Source: Clostridiales bacterium (GTDB lineage: Bacteria > Bacillota > Clostridia > Lachnospirales > Lachnospiraceae). Taken from it: DNA of 64,000 nucleotides. A program made the translations under genes and the position numbers. The notes beneath the pieces are model-generated. The model saw only the letters and a list, made by a program, of their open reading frames with translations, did not search any database and was not told the DNA's origin. The stretch covers positions 186,001 through 250,000 of the forward strand of contig JAHAJA010000003.1 of the NCBI GenBank assembly GCA_018372435.1. The letters are read 5' to 3'. Below are positions 43,533 through 53,392 of the stretch, in pieces (position 1 is the first letter of the stretch; each line of letters opens with the position of its first letter).

Positions 43533-44366
43533 TTAATAGATAAATTGTTTTTGAAATTCTGTTGGACTTTCTTCAAAATATTTTTTAAAAGCTTTGGAAA
43601 AAGAATATTGATCTGAATACCCTACAATAGCAGCTACAGCACCGATTTTTGTATTTGGATCACATAAGAGCTCAGAAGCTAGTTTCATACGACATTCAAT
43701 AATATATTGTTTTGGTGAAATTCCTAATAAGGAAGTGAAGGAAGCAATAAAATATTTCTCACTTAAGTTACTCATTTCGGACAGTTGTTTTACAGATATA
43801 TGTTCCGTAAAATGTCCGTTAATATAATGAAGTATGGTATCAATCATTGGTATTTTCCTGTTGCAGTTTGATTCTGTGTAAAAGAAGATACCGTATCTTT
43901 TTCCTACAATAAGCACTTTAGAGAGGTAATATAGAAACTCTGAATAGAGTTCTAGTGAAATATGCTGGGGAGAAGTATACATAGATAAAAAACGTTCACA
44001 GAATATATCTGCGTATTCTTTAATGTAGCACCCAGGAATAATGCCTGACATATTTATGGTAGACATAATGTCAATAGTAGAGCCCATCTCTAATCGAAAA
44101 CGATTATAGATGAAACTACAGCCATTTTCATCAGTATGAGCAGTGTATGTATCCCCTGGATAAAACAATATTATATCACCTGATTTAGCAAGAAATTCCT
44201 TGTCATTAATTATTATCCATACATTCCCTGTAATAATGGTCCAGATTGTATATTCGGTTTTGGTTCTATGTTCCAACCAATTTACATCGTGAGTTACTTT
44301 ATAACTGAGTTTTAATGTTATAGAAAGATTGGAGGTTAAATTATCGATCAATTCGTAGTTATACAT
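43533..44366 (-). CDS. AraC-family regulator with cupin-like sensor domain
   Basis: A 277-residue regulator. The N-terminal half (TIITGNVWIIINDKEFLAKS, GDIILFYPGDTYTAHTDENG) is an AraC_binding cupin-like domain that senses a small molecule, usually a sugar. The C-terminal AraC domain has both helix-turn-helix units (VKQLSEMSNLSEKYFIASF and IGAVAAIVGYSDQYSFSKAF). Two ATGs, 44378 and 44366, flank the AAGGAG site imperfectly; 44366 is chosen. It lies divergent from a GH2 glycosidase gene and probably controls it. Confidence 0.87.
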   Translation of the reverse strand: MYNYELIDNLTSNLSITLKLSYKVTHDVNWLEHRTKTEYTIWTIITGNVWIIINDKEFLAKSGDIILFYPGDTYTAHTDENGCSFIYNRFRLEMGSTIDIMSTINMSGIIPGCYIKEYADIFCERFLSMYTSPQHISLELYSEFLYYLSKVLIVGKRYGIFFYTESNCNRKIPMIDTILHYINGHFTEHISVKQLSEMSNLSEKYFIASFTSLLGISPKQYIIECRMKLASELLCDPNTKIGAVAAIVGYSDQYSFSKAFKKYFEESPTEFQKQFIY

Positions 44367-44536
44367 AATAAGAAACATTCTCCTTTTTTATTTATCCCAA
44401 TTATATCAGTTCTATGTAATAATTACAGTACTTTATGACATCATATTATACTTTTGAGCATTTCATTATTTATTCTCTATAAGTAAAATAATACTACAGT
44501 AAAAACATTAAAAAATAGTAATCGGGAGGTAACAGA

Positions 44537-46186
44537 TTGGCAAGAATATTTACACAACACAGAGTGAGAAAAAGTATTCCGTTAGCAGAAATGTGGGATA
44601 TTAATATAGAGGGAGTAGATGTGGATAGAATTCCAGTTCCCTGTTGTATCGAAACGAATCCTAAGTTAATATCCTACAAGGGAAAAGCCATGTTGAAAAC
44701 AGAATTTGAGGCAAAAGGCAATATTCGAATTGAATTCTCTGGAGTGAGTCATACTGCCCTAGTCAGTCTGGATGGTAAACTAATAGGAAAACATTATGGA
44801 GCGTATGGTTCATTTGATTATATATTAAAGGAACAAGAAAGTGGAAGTCATGAATTACAGGTAGATATCGATAATTCCTTTAATGAGGAAGCTTCCTTAA
44901 ACAGACCGAATGACTACTATTCATATGGTGGTATTACCAGACCGGTGGTTGTGGAAAAGTTGGATGCAGTGTATATTAGACAAATTCATTTTTTGCCATA
45001 TAAGAAGGAGCAAAAATGGTGTGGCAATATTAAGGCTGCCATAGTTAATCTAACGAAACAATCCCAAGTTACTACAGTTGAGGTGGAATTGGCGGGACAA
45101 ATACTGCAAAAGGAGGTCTTATTACAACCAGAAGAAGAGAAGGAGATTGTGTTTGAACAAGAGTTTCCAACTGTTGAAGCATACGGACCGAAAAATCCCA
45201 AACTATATATGCTGAATGCAACGATTATTATGAAAGGAAAGATAATTGATGATTACATAGATCGGATTGGATTTAAAGAGGTTAGCATAGAAGGACAAGA
45301 TATATTAATAAATGGGGAGAAAATTATCATAAAGGGATTTAACCGTCATGAAGATTATGCGGACTATGGGTGTGCTGTTCCATTACAAGCTATGTATCTT
45401 GATATAGAATTAATTAAGAATATGGGAGCGAATTGTATACGAACTAGTCATTATCCTAACGATGAACGTTTTCTGGATTTATGTGATGAGAACGGGATAC
45501 TAGTATGGGAGGAAGCTCACGCGAGAAGTCTTCCTGAGGAAGCGATGCGACACCCACTTTTTATGGAACAAGAAAAACTATCTATATATGAGATGATAGA
45601 GAACCACTATAATCATCCTTCTATATTTGTATGGGGACTTTTGAATGAATCCTGTGATTATACTGAATTTGGACGACAATGCTATAAAGAACTAATTGAA
45701 TATATTAAATCACTAGATAATATCAGACCAGTGACTTACGCAGCGTGTAATTATGATCAGGAAGTATGTTTTAATCTGGTGGACATTGTTTCATTAAATA
45801 TGTATCCAGGCTGGTATACAGATAAAACAACGGAAGAATTCTTGGTAGATGCGGTTAGATGGGCTGAATCGCAAGGGGGAGCTGGTAAGCCTATGTTAGT
45901 CAGTGAGGTCGGTGCAGGCGCTATTTATGGTTTCCGAGATAGAACACATGCAAAGTGGTCTGAAGAAAGGCAGGAGGAATTGTTAACGCAGCAACTAGAA
46001 AGTATTTTGGATAGTTCGAGGTTCAGTGGTGTAATTATCTGGCAGTTTTGCGATTGTAGAGTAGATACGGAATGGGCAAACGTGAGGCCTAAAACACAGA
46101 ATAATAAGGGCGTTGTAGATTGTTATCGTAGAGAAAAGTTAGCTTATCGTAAGGTGAAAGAGATTTTTGAACAACATGAAAAATAA
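44537..46186 (+). CDS. Glycoside hydrolase family 2 (beta-glucuronidase/galactosidase-like)
   Basis: A 549-residue intracellular GH2 enzyme without a signal peptide. The domains are a sugar-binding jelly roll (about residues 20-155, with NRPNDYYSYGGITRPV), an Ig-like domain (155-255) and a TIM barrel. The acid/base is Glu371 in WGLLNESCDY and the nucleophile is Glu457 in PMLVSEVGAG. FNRHEDYADYG and RTSHYPNDERFLDLCDENG are GH2 signatures. The length and layout fit beta-glucuronidases more than LacZ. TTG 44537 follows GGGAGG. Its regulator is the divergent AraC gene; no transporter is adjacent. Confidence 0.9.
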   Translation: MARIFTQHRVRKSIPLAEMWDINIEGVDVDRIPVPCCIETNPKLISYKGKAMLKTEFEAKGNIRIEFSGVSHTALVSLDGKLIGKHYGAYGSFDYILKEQESGSHELQVDIDNSFNEEASLNRPNDYYSYGGITRPVVVEKLDAVYIRQIHFLPYKKEQKWCGNIKAAIVNLTKQSQVTTVEVELAGQILQKEVLLQPEEEKEIVFEQEFPTVEAYGPKNPKLYMLNATIIMKGKIIDDYIDRIGFKEVSIEGQDILINGEKIIIKGFNRHEDYADYGCAVPLQAMYLDIELIKNMGANCIRTSHYPNDERFLDLCDENGILVWEEAHARSLPEEAMRHPLFMEQEKLSIYEMIENHYNHPSIFVWGLLNESCDYTEFGRQCYKELIEYIKSLDNIRPVTYAACNYDQEVCFNLVDIVSLNMYPGWYTDKTTEEFLVDAVRWAESQGGAGKPMLVSEVGAGAIYGFRDRTHAKWSEERQEELLTQQLESILDSSRFSGVIIWQFCDCRVDTEWANVRPKTQNNKGVVDCYRREKLAYRKVKEIFEQHEK

Positions 46187-46327
46187 AGGTATCCTAATTT
46201 TTAATCCAATATTAATAAAATTCGCATGGTAAAATGTAACAACTAGTATTATAATGAAAGAGTACGTGAATAAAATAACGTATTCAATTAATATAAGTTA
46301 TTTTGTAAAGAAAGGTGAGGAGATTAC

Positions 46328-47107
46328 ATGAAAAAATTAAGAACAAAGGTTATGGCATTAGCGTTAGCTTTTACAATGGGAGTATCTGCACCAGCTGCGT
46401 TACCTTCAATGAATACTACAACAGTTGCAAGTGCAGCTACTGTGAAGTTATCTCAAACTAAACTATCATTAAAGGTTGGACAAACGAAACAATTAAAGTT
46501 AACTGGAACTAAAAAGGCCATTACTTGGTCATCTAGTAAGAAGTCAGTTGCAACAGTAAGTAAGAGTGGTAAAGTTACTGCCAAAGCTGCAGGTACAGCT
46601 ACAATTACTGTAAAATCAAATGGTAAAAAATATACTTGTAAAGTACTTGTAACTGCTAAGAAGGCTGATAATCAAACATGTACATTAGATAATGTTACTT
46701 TCACAGTTCCAAGCAACGTAAAATATGAAAGTCAAACACAAGATACAATAAGTATGATGGGAATTAGTTTGAATGAGAACGATCATGAGGCTATTCTTGT
46801 TACAAATAATAATCTGGAAGGTCAGCAAATAACATATGAACTATGGGTTGAAATGGTTAATAGTCAATTAGAGGTTGTAGCAAATACTCCTGGTATAACA
46901 GATTACAAAAAGGAAGATGTAAAGACTACTCTTGGTGATGGAATATATATTACCTTCAAGAGTGAAGGACTCACCTATATTGCTTATGATATGTTCGTTA
47001 ATGAGCATTCCATTGAAGTTACATATATGTATGATGATACGGTTACTTCATTTGACCTGAAGTCAACATTTGATATGATTATGAAAACAATTGCAGTTGT
47101 AAAATAG
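46328..47107 (+). CDS. Secreted protein with a Big_2 (Ig-like) domain
   Basis: A 259-residue exported protein. The signal peptide runs to about residue 37 (cut near VASAA). Residues 38-112 form a bacterial Ig-like group 2 domain: TKLSLKVGQTKQLKL, ITWSSSKKSVATVSKSGKVT, AAGTATITVKSNGKKY. Residues 115-259 form a second, unnamed domain. Big_2 modules often mediate cell-surface or polysaccharide contacts. AAAGGTGAGG precedes the ATG, and a TATAAT sits at 46250-46255. The gene appears to be transcribed alone. Confidence 0.85.
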   Translation: MKKLRTKVMALALAFTMGVSAPAALPSMNTTTVASAATVKLSQTKLSLKVGQTKQLKLTGTKKAITWSSSKKSVATVSKSGKVTAKAAGTATITVKSNGKKYTCKVLVTAKKADNQTCTLDNVTFTVPSNVKYESQTQDTISMMGISLNENDHEAILVTNNNLEGQQITYELWVEMVNSQLEVVANTPGITDYKKEDVKTTLGDGIYITFKSEGLTYIAYDMFVNEHSIEVTYMYDDTVTSFDLKSTFDMIMKTIAVVK

Positions 47108-47190
47108 TCAATAAGTATATGAATAATAATTCATTGTCATTTATATGAAATAGATTAATCAAACGTTTGACACTGGAATCATAGTGCATT

Positions 47191-47235
47191 AAAAATCAGT
47201 ACTCCTTATTTACGTAAGGTGGTACTGATTTTTAT
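47191..47235 (+). terminator. Terminator after the Big_2 gene
   Basis: ATCAGTACTCCTTA pairs with TAAGGTGGTACTGAT, followed by TTTTAT. A perfect 12-bp palindrome TCAAACGTTTGA lies shortly before it at 47159-47170. Confidence 0.75.
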
Positions 47236-47404
47236 GCTTTCTAAGATTAGTGTAATTTTATAAATTATGATTTATACTAGGAAGGTATACAATAACTTGA
47301 ATTATTCATGTAGATAGAAAACGACAAGAGGATAAGATTTTCTATTGTTTGATGTAGTAAAAAGGAGTATGATATTTTTAGAACATGTAGAAGGAGACAG
47401 ACGA

Positions 47405-48439
47405 ATGATACGATTTGAATGCGATTATGCAGAGGGTGCACATCCTTTGATTATGCAACGACTTATAGATACCAATGAGGATCAAACACCAGGATATGGA
47501 GTGGATTCTTATTGTGAGAAAGCAAGAGAATATATCAAAGATAGATGCGAACATGATGACATTGATGTACATTTTTTAGTAGGGGGAACCCAAACAAACC
47601 TAACAGTTATATCTAGTATGCTACGTCCATATCAGGGAGTAATCGCAGCAGATAGTGGGCATATAAGTGGCCATGAGACGGGTGCAATAGAAGCAACAGG
47701 ACATAAAGTATTAACGATACCAAGTACAGATGGTAAAATCAGTGCGAAACAGATATCTAAGGTGTGTATTGATCATAGAGAAGACGCATCGAGAGAACAT
47801 TTCGTTCAGCCAGCAATGGTTTACATCTCTTTCCCAACAGAGACTGGTACAATCTACTCGAAGGAAGAGCTTGATGCAATTAGAGAAGTATGTGAAGAAC
47901 ATGGTTTGTCTCTATTCTTAGATGGTGCAAGGCTTGGTTATGGATTAACTTCTCCACAGAACGATGTTACGCTAAAGGATATCACTGATTATTGTGATGT
48001 GTTCTATATAGGAGGTACGAAAGTAGGAGCATTATTCGGAGAAGCTGTAGTTATTAAGAATAATTACTTAAAGAAAGACTTCCGATATAGCATAAAACAA
48101 AAAGGGGGATTACTGGCAAAAGGAAGACTTCTTGGTATTCAATTCGGAACCTTATTCGAAGAAAATCTATACTTTGATATATCCAAGCATGCAGTGGATT
48201 TAGCACTTAAGATTCGAAAGGCATTCGAGGATAAAGGATTCGAATTTATGTATGATTCAACTACAAATCAACAATTTCCAATCATTCCTGATGAGCAATT
48301 AGAAGTATTAGCAAAGAGTTATTCATTTACTTTCTGGTGTAAGGTTGATGAGAATAAGAGTGCTGTACGTTTTTGCACGAGTTGGGCCACGAAGAAAGAG
48401 AACGTTGAGAAATTAATTCAAGATATTAAGGCGTTATAA
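47405..48439 (+). CDS. Low-specificity threonine aldolase
   Basis: A 344-residue PLP enzyme of the beta-eliminating-lyase/threonine aldolase family, which splits threonine (or allo-threonine) into glycine and acetaldehyde. Visible motifs are FLVGGTQTNLTV, SGHISGHETGAIEATGHKV, the PLP-ring Asp in LFLDGARLGYGL, and Lys206 in YIGGTKVGALFG for the Schiff base. The frame opens 20 codons earlier, but AAGGAG 8 bp before ATG 47405 fixes the start. The gene is monocistronic. Stereospecificity cannot be read from sequence. Confidence 0.9.
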   Translation: MIRFECDYAEGAHPLIMQRLIDTNEDQTPGYGVDSYCEKAREYIKDRCEHDDIDVHFLVGGTQTNLTVISSMLRPYQGVIAADSGHISGHETGAIEATGHKVLTIPSTDGKISAKQISKVCIDHREDASREHFVQPAMVYISFPTETGTIYSKEELDAIREVCEEHGLSLFLDGARLGYGLTSPQNDVTLKDITDYCDVFYIGGTKVGALFGEAVVIKNNYLKKDFRYSIKQKGGLLAKGRLLGIQFGTLFEENLYFDISKHAVDLALKIRKAFEDKGFEFMYDSTTNQQFPIIPDEQLEVLAKSYSFTFWCKVDENKSAVRFCTSWATKKENVEKLIQDIKAL

Positions 48440-48570
48440 TAGAAGCTAGACACGAAAGCATGATGATACAATCAGGGTATGAAAGTATAAAGATACAATC
48501 ACGATATGAAAGAATTATGATATAAGGGAAAAAGCTAAGTAAAGTATAAATCTAATAAAAAGCAACATAA

Positions 48571-48657
48571 AAAAGACAATCTTTCAAATGGTTTATTTTG
48601 GAGTACGGGGTATAATATCCGTGAATCTGCTTAAAACCAGTAAGGTTGTCTTTTTTG
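48571..48657. terminator. Bidirectional terminator with a structured 60-nt loop
   Basis: AAAAGACAATCTT (48571-48583) pairs with AAGGTTGTCTTTT (48642-48654), with T runs on both strands. The loop contains further stems, TGGTTT/AAACCA and ACGG/CCGT. It lies between convergent genes. Confidence 0.65.
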
Positions 48658-48731
48658 CGTGATATGTTTGGCGTAGAACTAGTTTTAACATTTGTATGTT
48701 TTAAGACACGTAAAGTCTCCTAATAGCTAAG

Positions 48732-50441
48732 TTAATACATAATTAATTTAGTCAATTCTTCTTCCTTTATATGAACAATACGATCAAGGAAGAAATCTCT
48801 AATTTTAGCACTTGATATGATACGTACTGGTTTTATTTGTGATATATTTTTACCTTCATTCAGTAAATTCTGATTATAATTGATATAAGAATTTTTTTGT
48901 AATATATGTATTTCTAATGGGGCTAATTTACCAGAACTAGCGAATAAGTCGTAGAGGAAGTTGGCACCTCTTAATTTCTTTTCCATTGACTCTTGCATCT
49001 GTTCAGCTGATATGTTAAGTGCATCATCGGTGAACTCAATAAAGAAAACGTATCTCATAGGTGCTGAGGTAGTATCTGGGTAAACACTAAAATTGTAAAT
49101 ACTTAAACCATTCTCAGATGCCATATCATAAACAATTTTCCGAAGTAAAAGTTCAGAAGTTTTTTCGCCAAATATATTTACGGTCTGATCAATTCGATGT
49201 GAGAATTGAATCTTAGGTGTATTAAGATAAGTACCAGTCACAGTTACTGCATCACGCATCTGATAACGATATAATCCAGATATAGTTGTTACTAAGATTT
49301 CATAATCTTTACCGACTTCAATCTCATCTAAGGTTAAAGTCTTAGTATAATCATTCTCGCCAAGTGGTAAGAACTCAAAGAAACCTGTATGAGGTAGAAG
49401 GACAGCATCGTTTTGGTTTAATTCCACTGGCATGGAAAAAACACATTCACTAGAGCCAAATCCTAAGCCCAAGATATTAACCCCATTTCCAACATATGTA
49501 CGGACAACTTCCGTACATTCAAGAAAGCTACCGCTGCAAGTACTTAAGATAAGCTCCAGATTAGGCCATACTTTTTTGGGCCAACTGGTAGGATAAGCCT
49601 CGAAGATTTCCCTTAACTGAGCAGCTCTTTCTTTGTTTGGTTTTATAGTTGATAACAGTGTAGCGCAATCCTCTTCTGAGATATTTATAGAATCATCAAT
49701 TATACCCATCTCAATATTTTGTATAAGCATTTCTTTGTTAATGTTGACATAATGAATGAATTCAAGAATGAATGACATAAAAGGGGAGAAGATGGAGCAC
49801 ATATTTGCATCTATCAGTGCAAACATAGCATGGAGGTACTGGGTATCGACTGTTCTACCTTTCTCGTATGCGAGCATTGGGGATACAACGAAATCAGACA
49901 TATTCTCTTCGAAGATTCCAATGAACAGTTCTGTTGATAGTGAGTTACGATCAGCATATTCATTAAGTGTTTTATCGGCAGGAACAATTAACAATAATAA
50001 TTTATGATACGTCCATGCATCGCCCATTAAGTCGTAGATTCTAGAAAAGAGTTGTTTAGACAATGTATGTATAATTTCTTTCGATGGATTGGAAAGAGGA
50101 AGATATTTAGCCGTTCCTTGTGTACCGGAGGATTCCATGTAATGACGAATTGGATAACTAGTCAATAAGTTATCTTGCTGTTCTTGAATCATTCTTTTAA
50201 TATAGGGGTCATAATTATCATATCCAGTTATTGGCATAGAGTTTTTGTATTGTTCTACAGAAGTAATAGAAGCAAAGTTATGTAATTGACCAAATTCAGT
50301 GGAAGCATTTGATTGTAGAATATTCAAGAGTAAATTCGTGTTATAAACACCAGGATTTTTGGCAATCTCATCAAATTCTTTTTTATAGAGGGTTCCTTCA
50401 GAGATGATTTGTAAATACAGGTTGTGTAAATAGTTTGTCAT
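48732..50441 (-). CDS. GH3-family acyl-adenylating enzyme
   Basis: A 569-residue protein of the GH3 (auxin-responsive promoter) family, part of the ANL adenylating superfamily. Plant members join amino acids to acyl hormones by way of an acyl-adenylate. Motifs include the phosphate loop MESSGTQGTAKYLPLS (about residue 108), WPNLELILSTCSGSF, GLGFGSSECVFSM, and GLYRYQMRDAVTVTG. The natural substrate in bacteria is unknown. The ATG at 50441 has a better distance from AAAGG than the one at 50450. No partner gene is adjacent. Confidence 0.85.
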   Translation of the reverse strand: MTNYLHNLYLQIISEGTLYKKEFDEIAKNPGVYNTNLLLNILQSNASTEFGQLHNFASITSVEQYKNSMPITGYDNYDPYIKRMIQEQQDNLLTSYPIRHYMESSGTQGTAKYLPLSNPSKEIIHTLSKQLFSRIYDLMGDAWTYHKLLLLIVPADKTLNEYADRNSLSTELFIGIFEENMSDFVVSPMLAYEKGRTVDTQYLHAMFALIDANMCSIFSPFMSFILEFIHYVNINKEMLIQNIEMGIIDDSINISEEDCATLLSTIKPNKERAAQLREIFEAYPTSWPKKVWPNLELILSTCSGSFLECTEVVRTYVGNGVNILGLGFGSSECVFSMPVELNQNDAVLLPHTGFFEFLPLGENDYTKTLTLDEIEVGKDYEILVTTISGLYRYQMRDAVTVTGTYLNTPKIQFSHRIDQTVNIFGEKTSELLLRKIVYDMASENGLSIYNFSVYPDTTSAPMRYVFFIEFTDDALNISAEQMQESMEKKLRGANFLYDLFASSGKLAPLEIHILQKNSYINYNQNLLNEGKNISQIKPVRIISSAKIRDFFLDRIVHIKEEELTKLIMY

Positions 50442-50870
50442 GTCAATCATACCTTTCTGTGTAATTGTATTTTGTATTAATAGACTTATAAACTTGATAA
50501 AAGTGTAATACGTAAAAGCAATTAGGGATTACAAAAAATACTAAATAATAATAAATATTAACAAAAACAAGCGGAATTGTCAATTAATTCAATCAAAATA
50601 ATGGGAATATAATATTAAATATACAAATAAATGTAATTGATACTATAATTGGTATTATCATGAAAATGGTAGCAAAAGCATCGAAAAATACTTAATATTA
50701 CAAAAAATACAAAAAAACACCAAAGTTATGCTTGTTAATTTGTGGAATATGAAATATAATGTAACATAATATGATGAATTATAGTAAATTAAGTAAAAAA
50801 AACTCGGTTTTTAAATGAAACAAGGAAATACCTAATAGTACAAATAATTAATTACAGAGGAGGTTTACAA
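50442..50870. other. AT-rich divergent intergenic region
   Basis: About 430 bp with no gene. It contains many A and T runs and one good promoter, TTGTTA (50732-50737), 17 bp, TATAAT (50755-50760), facing the chemoreceptor gene. I see no riboswitch, terminator or sigma-D motif. Confidence 0.5.
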
Positions 50871-52571
50871 TTGAAAACACAAAAAAGTAGAAAGATAGTA
50901 AAACAATCTGTTAGAATGAGAAAGTGGAGACAAGCACTTAGGATTTGTATTACAATAGGGCTCATAATCATGGTACTTCAAGTTCTACAGAGTAACGCAC
51001 TACAAAGGAATTTTAGAAATCAACACAATTCATTAACTGCGATTCAAGAATATCAATTGGCAACACAACAGATGATGTATAAAGCGAGATGTTATATTAC
51101 TAACAAAAATGAAACATACATGGATGAATATAATGAGTTAGTAAAAGCAGATGGTACGGTTGACTTAGCAGTTCAGAAGATGAAAGCTATTGGATTAAAG
51201 GGAAACGAAAAGAAGTTTTTAGAAGAAGCAGATAGTACATATCAACAGTTACTTAATATGAATAAGGAAATATTTGCTTTGATGGCTAGTGGTGATTTAG
51301 AGGGGGCAATGAATAAGATTTTCAGCTCTGATTATGAGAACGCTAATAAAGCATTAGAAGCGAGTATAGATCAGTTATCAAATGAAGTAGCAAAACGATT
51401 TAGTTCTCGAATTAGTGGTTCTACATTCTTAGCATACTGGTCCAATATTGACGTTATCATTGTTTTAATCGCGTTATTTATTCTTGTTGGTAAATTCCTT
51501 CGTTTCTCTAGTGAAGAGTTACTTAATCCTATTATACGAGTGAAGAGACAAATGGAACATATTTCGAAGGGGGATTTTGCACAAGAGTTTGATATGGAGG
51601 TTGATCAGACGGAAGTAGGAGAGATGGTTGGTTCAATCGTTCAGATGAAGCAGAATCTGAATGAAATGATTAGCGAAGTTAGTTTCGCACTGAATGCAAT
51701 TGCAAATCAAGACCTAACGGTATCCTTAACGGCTGATTATGCTGGTCAGCTAAAGTCGATCAAAGAATCTATTCTAAATATTTTAACGAATATGAATTCC
51801 TTTATGAAACAAACTAATCTCTCTGCTGATTTGGTAGCAGGTGGTTCACAGCAAATTGCATCTACGGCACAAGCGATAGCGGAAGGCACTGCTGACCAAG
51901 CTAGTTCCATTGAAGAATTACAGGCAACCATTGAGAATATATTCGATGAAGTAGATAGAACAGCTAATAACGCAAGCAATGCGGATAATCTAGCAAGAGT
52001 TATGAGAGATGAACTTAATAATTCAAACGTACAGATGGAAGCAGTTGTTTCTGCCATGAATGACATCTCAGAATCTTCAAAACAAATCTCTCAGATTATT
52101 CAAACAATTGAGGGTATTGCAGAACAAACGAATCTATTAGCACTGAACGCTTCTATAGAAGCAGCGAGAGCAGGTGAAGCGGGCCGTGGGTTTGCAGTAG
52201 TTGCAGATCAAGTTAGTAAATTAGCAGCTGAGAGTGCAACAGCAGCAAATAATTCTAATATATTTATTGAGGCTTCATTAAAAGCGGTAGATTTAGGTAA
52301 TGCAAAAGTTGATAAGACAGCAAAGCTGTTAAGTAAAACGGTAACTAAGGCGAAGGAACTAGGAGAGAATATTGACTTAATATCGCAAGCCTCCAGTAGT
52401 CAGGCGAATGCTTTAGATGAAGTTTCTAAGGGAATCGAGCAGATTTCTAAAGTAATAGAAGGACAGTCTAAAGTTTCAGAACAAAGTGCAGGTGCCTCAG
52501 AAGAACTTACAGCACAAGCAGAAGGATTACGAGAAATGGTTGCACGATTCAAATTAAATACTCATATGTAA
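50871..52571 (+). CDS. Methyl-accepting chemotaxis protein
   Basis: A 566-residue chemoreceptor. A helix at residues 24-42 and a second at about 190-212 bracket a four-helix-bundle sensing domain (4HB_MCP type). HAMP follows (ELLNPIIRVKRQMEHISKGD), then a second HAMP-like linker and the signalling domain with the conserved tip IAEQTNLLALNASIEAARAG. There is no C-terminal pentapeptide for CheR. Its ligand is unknown. TTG 50871 follows the perfect site AGGAGG by 7 bp. Confidence 0.93.
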   Translation: MKTQKSRKIVKQSVRMRKWRQALRICITIGLIIMVLQVLQSNALQRNFRNQHNSLTAIQEYQLATQQMMYKARCYITNKNETYMDEYNELVKADGTVDLAVQKMKAIGLKGNEKKFLEEADSTYQQLLNMNKEIFALMASGDLEGAMNKIFSSDYENANKALEASIDQLSNEVAKRFSSRISGSTFLAYWSNIDVIIVLIALFILVGKFLRFSSEELLNPIIRVKRQMEHISKGDFAQEFDMEVDQTEVGEMVGSIVQMKQNLNEMISEVSFALNAIANQDLTVSLTADYAGQLKSIKESILNILTNMNSFMKQTNLSADLVAGGSQQIASTAQAIAEGTADQASSIEELQATIENIFDEVDRTANNASNADNLARVMRDELNNSNVQMEAVVSAMNDISESSKQISQIIQTIEGIAEQTNLLALNASIEAARAGEAGRGFAVVADQVSKLAAESATAANNSNIFIEASLKAVDLGNAKVDKTAKLLSKTVTKAKELGENIDLISQASSSQANALDEVSKGIEQISKVIEGQSKVSEQSAGASEELTAQAEGLREMVARFKLNTHM

Positions 52572-52577
52572 ATATAA

Positions 52578-52640
52578 AGGCAATTTTCAATGGAGCCCTC
52601 TTTGAAGGTATCTACCATATGAAAATTGCCTGTTTTCTTT
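52578..52640. terminator. Bidirectional terminator
   Basis: AGGCAATTTTCA (52578-52589) pairs with TGAAAATTGCCT (52620-52631), followed by TTTTCTTT. It separates the chemoreceptor from the convergent ABC ATPase gene. Confidence 0.7.
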
Positions 52641-53352
52641 ATGCGGTTACTGTAACAATATCCTCATCACAGACATCAACATGTTCAACGATCTGGCCAT
52701 CTACCAAACGAATAATGCTGGTTCCGTATTTTGCAGATTTTGAAGAGTGAGTAACTTGTATGAGTGTTTTGTTGTATTTGATATTAATCTTTTGAAAAAG
52801 CTGCATAATCTCTTTACCGGTTTTGGAATCAAGATTTCCGATAGGTTCATCAAGGAAGATGATATCTGGATCGAATATAAGTGCTCTAGCAATAGCAACA
52901 CGTTGTTGTTGACCACCTGACAATTCTCTTGGAGTAAGTTTTCGTTTGTCAGACAAGCCAATCGTATCTAAGATGTCAGCTAGCTTCTTTTCATACTTTT
53001 TAGGATTTTCCCCATCTAGTATAACAGGTAGCAAGATATTATCTTCAACTGTCAAATTAGGCACTAGGTTATAAAACTGGAACACGAATCCAATCTTACT
53101 TCTTCTAAGTTTGCTCATCTCTTTGTGTTTAATGGTACCAAGGTTTGTATCTTCTAACATAACAGATCCACCTGTTGGTTTGTCTAGGCCTCCGAGAAGG
53201 TACAGGAGAGTAGATTTACCACTTCCGGAAGGTCCCATAATGGAGACGAATTCACCTTTTTGTATAGTTAGATTAATATCCTTGAGTACGTGGGACTCTT
53301 CTTTACCGTTAATGAATGTTTTATTCAAATTAATAGCTTCAATTGCTTTCAT
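52639..53352 (-). CDS. ABC ATPase of the MacB/LolD group
   Basis: A 237-residue ATPase. Walker A GPSGSGKST (about residue 41), signature LSGGQQQRVAIARAL and Walker B IIFLDEPIGNLD are intact. The YLLGGLDKPTGG and FVFQFYNLVPNLT segments are typical of the MacB/LolD/FtsE type, which drives FtsX-like permeases in export or cell-envelope signalling. An ATG at 53370 would add 6 residues; AAAGGAG 8 bp before ATG 53352 is preferred. It follows the permease gene by 40 bp on the same strand. Confidence 0.92.
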   Translation of the reverse strand: MKAIEAINLNKTFINGKEESHVLKDINLTIQKGEFVSIMGPSGSGKSTLLYLLGGLDKPTGGSVMLEDTNLGTIKHKEMSKLRRSKIGFVFQFYNLVPNLTVEDNILLPVILDGENPKKYEKKLADILDTIGLSDKRKLTPRELSGGQQQRVAIARALIFDPDIIFLDEPIGNLDSKTGKEIMQLFQKINIKYNKTLIQVTHSSKSAKYGTSIIRLVDGQIVEHVDVCDEDIVTVTA

Positions 53353-53392
53353 AGTTAGATCTCCTTTCATTCTACAAAACGTTTAGTCACCT

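Noticed and set aside
47159..47170. TCAAACGTTTGA palindrome as a catabolite (cre) site
   Set aside because: It is a perfect palindrome, but does not match the cre consensus and lies after a gene, just before a terminator.
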